From Solea solea (lineage: Eukaryota; Chordata; Actinopteri; Pleuronectiformes; Soleidae), in the NCBI RefSeq assembly GCF_958295425.1, contig NC_081144.1, forward strand, positions 27,864,327-27,928,326: a stretch of 64,000 bases of DNA. The letters are read 5' to 3'. The notes under the pieces were generated by a model. That model was not told the origin of the DNA. It saw nothing but the letters and a program-made list of their open reading frames with translations, and ran no database searches. Position numbers and translations under genes: made by a program. Positions 58,391 through 64,000 of this stretch are shown in pieces (position 1 is the first letter of the stretch; every line of letters starts with the position of its first letter).

Positions 58391-60283
58391 CGTAAAACTT
58401 GATTGACTATACCTGATCCTAATAATGCCCTGGCATACTTTTAGAATATGCAAACATCTGGCGAGGACCTATATTATCCTGACATTTACAACTTCCTTAT
58501 TAACTTCCCTTCACCTTACTCCAGAGGGTCACTGAAAGTATACAAGAGCCTGTAGGGAAACAAATGGATGTAATCTGGCTTTGTGACAAACATTCAACTC
58601 TGGAGTCTACCAGCTAAAGATGGGTTGTCATTGGAAGGGTGGTCATTTCAGCTTACAAGAGCCTGGAGGGAAACTCAGAAGTCTACCACCTAAAGATAGC
58701 TTTGTTGTTACTGGACAGGAAGGCGTTGCATTAGCAAACATTAGCATTAGCAACAGGCAGTGTAATCTAAATAATTGTTGTGTTAACGTTGCTATCACTT
58801 GCTAAATGCAAGTGTCATTTAGCATGGCAACAGAGAGTGTTGATAAAAATTATACTAATATCAACTTTTAATTATAGCACAAAATATTGTTTTTCATGAG
58901 CTGTGTAGTATGTTGTATGTCAGGGTGAGGGTCCTGCTTTGGAAGAATTGAGATATGCATCCATTTCCCTGCCACTTGTCTCTCCCTGGTCTCCGGGGGA
59001 TCCTGAGGGATCCTGAGGTGTTCCCAGACCAGCAGAGAGATGTAGTGTCTTTGTCTGGAAAATATATAATTACACTTTTTTATTAGCATTTCTACTATTC
59101 ATAATCTAGTAACAGCATTTAATGATTAATATCCATAAATGAAAACTCAACAAATGAAGAATGACACTAGAATACTTAAATTTCAACTTATTTTGTTTTG
59201 TTTTGATATTATTCTTTAAACTAAAGCCTCTTTCACAATCTGCACTCTCTCACGATCTTCGAGATCTCCTTTAGCTCCTCACATCTAAGTGCTGCAGCCA
59301 CCATATCTGAGAAAGTGCTGATTGACCCGTTTGTTTCACCATAATAAGGGAGCATTTACCTCTCTGCATTTACTGGTGGAGTTACCGCCACACTTTCAGC
59401 TAGGCTATATGCTAAGATGCAAAACAACTGCACGTACGCATGAAGCACTGTTACTGAGATTGATTGGCTGCGTAAGTAAATCATGTAAATCGGAAGTCAT
59501 TGTTTAACTGTAGTTATTGCTTATCACCTGTCACTCAATGGGCTGCATTGCAAAATGGTACAGAATAAATTGTTATGTGTATATTTTATTTATAGTTCAG
59601 GTTGGATTTTATTTTATGTGCTCCATAGATTTGCTGTGCGCGGGAGTAGTGTGTGATTGTGGGGGGAACATTGTCTATAACATCTTTCCACCAAGTTTCG
59701 GGAACCTCTCTCTGTTTTTACCTTGGGGGCACTATAGAGCCCTTGAGCGACACATGGGTTCAGGACCTATACTGTATCAGGCCAATATCGCATGTTCGCC
59801 AGACCTAACCTCCATGTCAAGTTTCAGGAATGTTTATGCATGTTAACTCTCAGGCTCTCATTTACTCAACAGCCACATGACTAAAAGCATTGACAGGTTA
59901 ACTGTTTTGTTTTGTGTGATCATGTCTTTGGGCTTTATCTTACAATCTATCTTACAAAAATCGTATACAGCTTTGTGCTAGGCTAGCTGTACCTGACCTT
60001 AGTCTCCTCAACTACTAGAGTGTGCTCTGACCCTCCCATAAAGAGTCCAAACTCTGTTATTGTTTTGATTGTTTTGATTGAGAGACTCCTATCGGTAGAA
60101 ACAACATACTATGTGATTTAATTAATAAATTAATTAATCAGAAACATGATTCAGGCCCGGCCCTACAGCTTCTTCTTCTGCACTGATGGGTGGTGTGCAA
60201 AAATAAACAACACTGCAAATACATAAAATGTAGTGATATTGTGATGAGCCTGCACTTAGACAGGGACGAACCAGAGAAAAGTC
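58391..60283. other. Upstream flank of OlfC-C, no gene
   Basis: No exon is supported. 58826-58880 repeats the block at 33899-33952. No clear promoter box was fixed for OlfC-C. Confidence 0.5.
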
Positions 60284-62735
60284 ATGAGGACAGTTTTAGA
60301 CATTAGTCTCCTCTTGTTAATGTTGTATTTCTATTTTTCCTCTTCTGTGTCCTCCTCTCTTTATTCTTCCTCTTGTCAGTTACAGGGACAGTTTAATTTA
60401 AATGGGATGCACAAACCTGGAGATGTGATTTTTGGTGGACTTTTCAAACTTCACTACTTTCCAGCTTATAATGACCTGTCTTTTACATCAGAGCCACAAC
60501 AGCCTACCTGCTATGGGTGAGTCTGTGACAGACAAATTAAGAAGCTGCTGGAAAGTAAGCTAATTAGTATGAAACATTCCAGATTGTTGTGTTATTCATG
60601 TAAAATAATATGATCTTAGTGAAGCATTCAAGTTTTATTATGGGTATTGAAGCTAAAGTCACTATTTCCAGTATCTGAAGTTATGAAAGGTGTAGCTTTG
60701 CACAGTGACTGTATGATACATTTAAATGGTAATTTTTTGTGTTAGTTTTAGTGTTGTAGGATTCAGACAGGCTCAGACCATGGCCTTTGCTATTGATGAA
60801 ATCAACAGAAATTCCCACATGCTGCCTAATGTGACGCTGGGATACAGTCTGTATGATAACTGCTACCAACTAGGAATTGCATTTCGTGCAGCACTGACCT
60901 TAGTCAGTGGTCAAGAAGAGCAAGTTACATTAGAGGAGAACTGTGTAGGAACTCCTCCAGTCCTAGGGATTGTGGGTGAATCTTCCTCGACCCGTACTAT
61001 TGCCATATCCACAGTCTTAGGTTCGTACAGAGTGCCTCTGGTGAGTTGCTTTTTTGTATTTCATCTCACTCATTATTGTGATGTATTTTAAAATGTATTT
61101 TAAGTAATTAATGGAAATTGAATGTCATGAAGGTGTGATCATTGAAGAATCAACATGCATCAACATGAATACATGCTCTGTTTTGCAGGTGAGTTATTTT
61201 GCCACATGTTCCTGCCTGAGTGATCGACAAAAGTTCCCATCTTTCTTTAGAACGATCCCAAGTGATGCTTTTCAGGTGAAAATCTATCCACAAAAAGAAA
61301 AGAGTGTGTCACCAGTGATGTTTAAATGTTTCATTCACAGAGTTGTGTGGTGTCAGATATACAACACTTAAACACAGTGATTAAACATGAGTCTTTGATG
61401 AACCTGTTTAGCAGTATTTCTAGTAAAGAGGATTCCAGCCTGTGCACTAATCCCTCTGCTCTGTGTCCACATAGGTGAATGCTATGATTCAGATTCTAAA
61501 ACACTTTGGTTGGACTTGGGCTGGCTTGATCATCAGTGATGATGATTATGGATTCCACGCTGCACGATCCTTTCACTCTGATCTGGATCCAGCTGGTGCA
61601 GGTTGTCTGGCTTACACAGAGACTTTGCACCGTGTTTATGACCCTGCTGAACTAAAGAGAATAGTGGATGTGATGAGGAAATCTACAGCTCGAGTGGTGA
61701 TTGTGTTTGCAAGTGAGAGTCGCATGCTCAACCTTATGAAAGAGGTAGGTGCGGATGTATATTTAGTTACATTTTGAAAATTACTTTTCAAAATGGTTTG
61801 CCTGGATTGAATTGTTTGGCAGAAATGATTTAAAAGAGATCCTGGCTGGAAACAAAATATGGTGGACCCTTGCTCCTCCATACCATAAGTCAGTCCTCAT
61901 GACTCAAACTGGTATAAGCAATAGTCATTCACCACATCTGTGCATTTAGAGTAGAGTTTGATATCTTTTTAACACTTAGATCAACTTCTGCTACAGAGGT
62001 CAACCATTTTGTCTGCAGTCAGGTCCTTCTCTTTTATTTTGGTGCATACCTGTGTATGACATCGACTGTGGAAACTTAATTATACTTTATTTGTTAAACA
62101 AAAAAACAAACAAACAAAAAAAAAGAAACAATATACTTGTTCACTTATTCAATGTCCAGGTGGTGAGGCAGAATGTGACAGGCCTACAGTGGATGGCCAG
62201 TGAAGCCTGGTCATCAGCTGATGTGCTCCAGACTCCTCACTTCATGCCATACCTGAGTGGAACACTGGGGATCTCCATCCGTCGAGGAGCAATACCAGGT
62301 CTCAGGGACTTCCTGTTACAAATACGTCCTGACCTACATCACAACAACACCCGTGGAAATAGCATGGTAAGAATTAAATAATTCAATCTGACATAGAACT
62401 ACCAAACATTAAATGGTGTCATTATTTCAAGAAAACCTTTTTCTTTTTTGTTTTTTCAGGTGAATCAGTTTTGGGAACACACATTTCAGTGTAGATTTGC
62501 ACCACCTCCAGCAGGTTGGGAGGAAGCTGGAGGAGAATTATGCACTGGACAGGAAGTTATAGAGAATGTGGAGACTGAGTTGGTGGATGTTTCAGACCTC
62601 AGACCAGAGTATAATGTGTATAAGGCTGTGTACGCTCTGGCGTATGCTCTTGATGATATGCTGCAGTGCGAGCCAGGGAGAGGACCTTTCAGCAACAACA
62701 CCTGTGCTCATTTACAAAGACTGGAGCCATGGCAG
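60284..62735 (+). CDS. OlfC-C: olfactory class C GPCR (V2R-like), 5' six exons, continues past window
   Basis: Exons 60284-60516, 60752-61040, 61189-61275, 61475-61744, 62160-62366, 62460-62735: 1362 bp, 454 codons, all junctions in phase with GT-AG. The signal peptide covers about residues 1-25. The Venus-flytrap domain follows, with [51 protein letters not shown], the conserved SEAW motif (LQWMASEAW) and [16 protein letters not shown]. The last domain exon and the Cys-rich and seven-helix exons are not within the window; the intron after 62735 holds a minus-strand LINE. Exons 1-3 correspond to OlfC-A, but the next exons are cut differently. The gene is probably functional if the missing exons exist. 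The expected role is an odorant receptor in microvillous sensory neurons. Confidence 0.88.
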
Positions 62736-63106
62736 GTGAGATATCAGTTTACACTCAACTCTTCATTTCACTTCATCCTTTGCATATTTTTAGGGCTCAA
62801 TGAGTGGTAAATGGTATGTAATTATATAGCACTTGGGTTGTTTGGGGGGAGGGGCATCTCTTGTCTAGAGCTCCCTGGCCTGAGAAGTGAGAAGTAGGAG
62901 TGGCTTCACTTGGTGTTACCAACGGTGTCACTTCCTTTCCTTTCTTTACTGCCTGTTTCCCACCATTGAACATGCCCCCCCACACACACAAACACACTGG
63001 TGTTTATGTGGTATATAGTTTGTGTGGTTATAAGCTGTAGTAATTGAAATGTATTACTTCAAATGACTAAACTTTCATTATGCTTTGATGTTCATTGACT
63101 TAGATT
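62736..63106. other. OlfC-C intron 6, 5' part
   Basis: Starts GTGAGA; no other feature is seen before the LINE tail. Confidence 0.5.
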
Positions 63107-64000
63107 GAATTGAATTGAATGACTTTATTCCTCCCCCAGGGGGGAAACACACATTCACAACAGCTCAGTTAAGAAAATGAGAATAGAATAAAAATAAAAA
63201 TAAAAATTAAAATAAAATAAAATAAAATAAAATAAAATAAAATAAAATAAAATAAAATAAAATACAATACAATAGTAAGAAAAATTACATAAAAAATAAA
63301 AAGTAAAAAAGATAAAATTACACTCTAATATAGAGTAGTATCAGGGGTTAGTAGGAAAGTGAGTGGACATTTACGAGGAGTTAAATATCCGAACCGCAGT
63401 GGGGATGAAGGACTTTCGGTAGCGCTCCGTCCTACACTGAGGGTGCCGGAGCCTGCCGCTGAAGGAGCTGCCAAGCCCCTCCACAGTCAGGTGCAGTGGG
63501 TGGAGTGTGTTCTCCATGATGGAGGACAGTCTGGATAACGTCCTCCTCTGTCCCACCTCCTCCACCGATTTCAGCGAGCAGCCCAGGACAGAGCCGGCCC
63601 TCCTGACCAGCCTGTTCAGTTTCTTTCTGTCCCGGTCCGTGCTGCCCGCTCCCCAGCAAACCACAGCATAGTGGATGGCAGAGGCCACCACAGAGTCATA
63701 GAAAGTCCGGAGTAGAGGTCTGCACACTCCGAAGGACCTCAGTCTCCTCAGGAGGTGGGGGCGACTTTGACCCTTTTTGTAGAGGGCGTCGATGTGAGTG
63801 GTCCAGTTCAGTTTATTATTGAGGTGAACACCCAGGTACTTAAAGTTATCCACCAGCTCAATGTCCGAGCCCTGGATGCTCACCGGTGGGTGTGGTGGGG
63901 TCTTTTTCCGGAAGTCGATCACCATCTCCCTCGTCTTCAAGCACAAGAAGTTGCTCTCACACCAGTCCACGAAGTCCTTGATGACCGACCTGTACTCCAG
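63107..64000 (-). pseudogene. Rex1/CR1-L2-like LINE 3' end
   Basis: The minus-strand frame 63970-63371 encodes the C-terminal part of the polymerase protein: WCESNFLCLKTREMVIDFRK, DNFKYLGVHLNNKLNW, SVVASAIHYAVVCWG and FIPTAVRIFN. It is open over 199 codons. The 3' region contains an A-rich (AAAAT)n tract at about 63185-63265 and ends in (GAATT)n at 63107. It continues beyond the window edge. Its insertion lies in an OlfC-C intron in antisense orientation. Confidence 0.85.
63185..63265. repeat. (AAAAT)n microsatellite
   Basis: Pentanucleotide AAAAT run in the 3' region of the LINE. Confidence 0.9.

Overview
The window is nuclear DNA of a teleost fish. It holds spliced vertebrate genes for class C olfactory receptors (OlfC, the fish V2R-like family, often annotated as extracellular calcium-sensing receptor-like), set in a dense nest of fish transposons: L2/Maui-like, Rex1/CR1-like and L1/Tx1-like LINEs, BEL/Pao and other LTR elements, hAT and Merlin-like DNA transposons, and a tRNA-derived SINE. 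Nothing prokaryotic is present. The species cannot be told from the sequence.

Receptor genes. Four OlfC loci are visible. OlfC-A (35227-41526, +) looks complete: eight exons splice into 867 codons, with a signal peptide, a Venus-flytrap ligand-binding domain, a cysteine-rich domain and a seven-helix exon. OlfC-B (43487-43891, +) copies only the promoter, exon 1, intron 1 and the first bases of exon 2 of OlfC-A. OlfC-C (60284-62735 and beyond, +) has six intact exons covering about 454 residues and runs off the right edge. OlfC-D (25844-27066, -) keeps the seven-helix exon, the cysteine-rich exon and a scrap of the preceding exon. A repeat has replaced its 5' part and one splice junction is out of frame, so it is probably a pseudogene.

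Layout. 1-2.0 kb: decayed ZBED-like hAT transposase (-). 2.1-2.8 kb: SINE, short hAT element and LINE scrap. 2.85-9.22 kb: large Merlin-like transposon with inverted repeats of about 0.93 kb, a decayed transposase and a second decayed two-exon gene. 9.2-13.8 kb: L1-like ORF2 split by a TG...CA-bounded insertion that itself holds a hAT. 13.8-14.7 kb: first copy of a modular repeat called family R here. 14.7-19.3 kb: gene-free, with a minisatellite. 19.3-22.3 kb: L2-like LINE. 22.3-25.2 kb: 3' half of a BEL element with a SINE in its integrase. 25.8-27.1 kb: OlfC-D. 27.1-28.4 kb: family R. 29-33 kb: nested L2, solo LTR, L1 and hAT. 33-35 kb: family R, LINE tail and a hAT-like element. 35.2-41.5 kb: OlfC-A. 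43.3-43.9 kb: OlfC-B. 44.2-45.0 kb: LINE fragment. 45-49.9 kb: a family R array. 49.9-53.7 kb: 5' half of a BEL element (-) with its LTR and a tRNA-Tyr primer site. 54.7-58.4 kb: L2-like and Rex1-like LINEs. 60.3 kb to the end: OlfC-C, with a LINE tail (-) in its intron.

Main points of interest. (1) The Merlin-like element has unusually long inverted repeats built from a TTACCTGGTAATTACC-type motif and carries a second gene. (2) Family R spreads close matches to the CTCF and YY1 consensus sites on both sides of the intact receptor gene. (3) OlfC-A and OlfC-C have different intron positions within the ligand-binding domain, and OlfC-A appears to use a GC-AG intron. All assignments come from reading the sequence and remembered family features; no database search was run.
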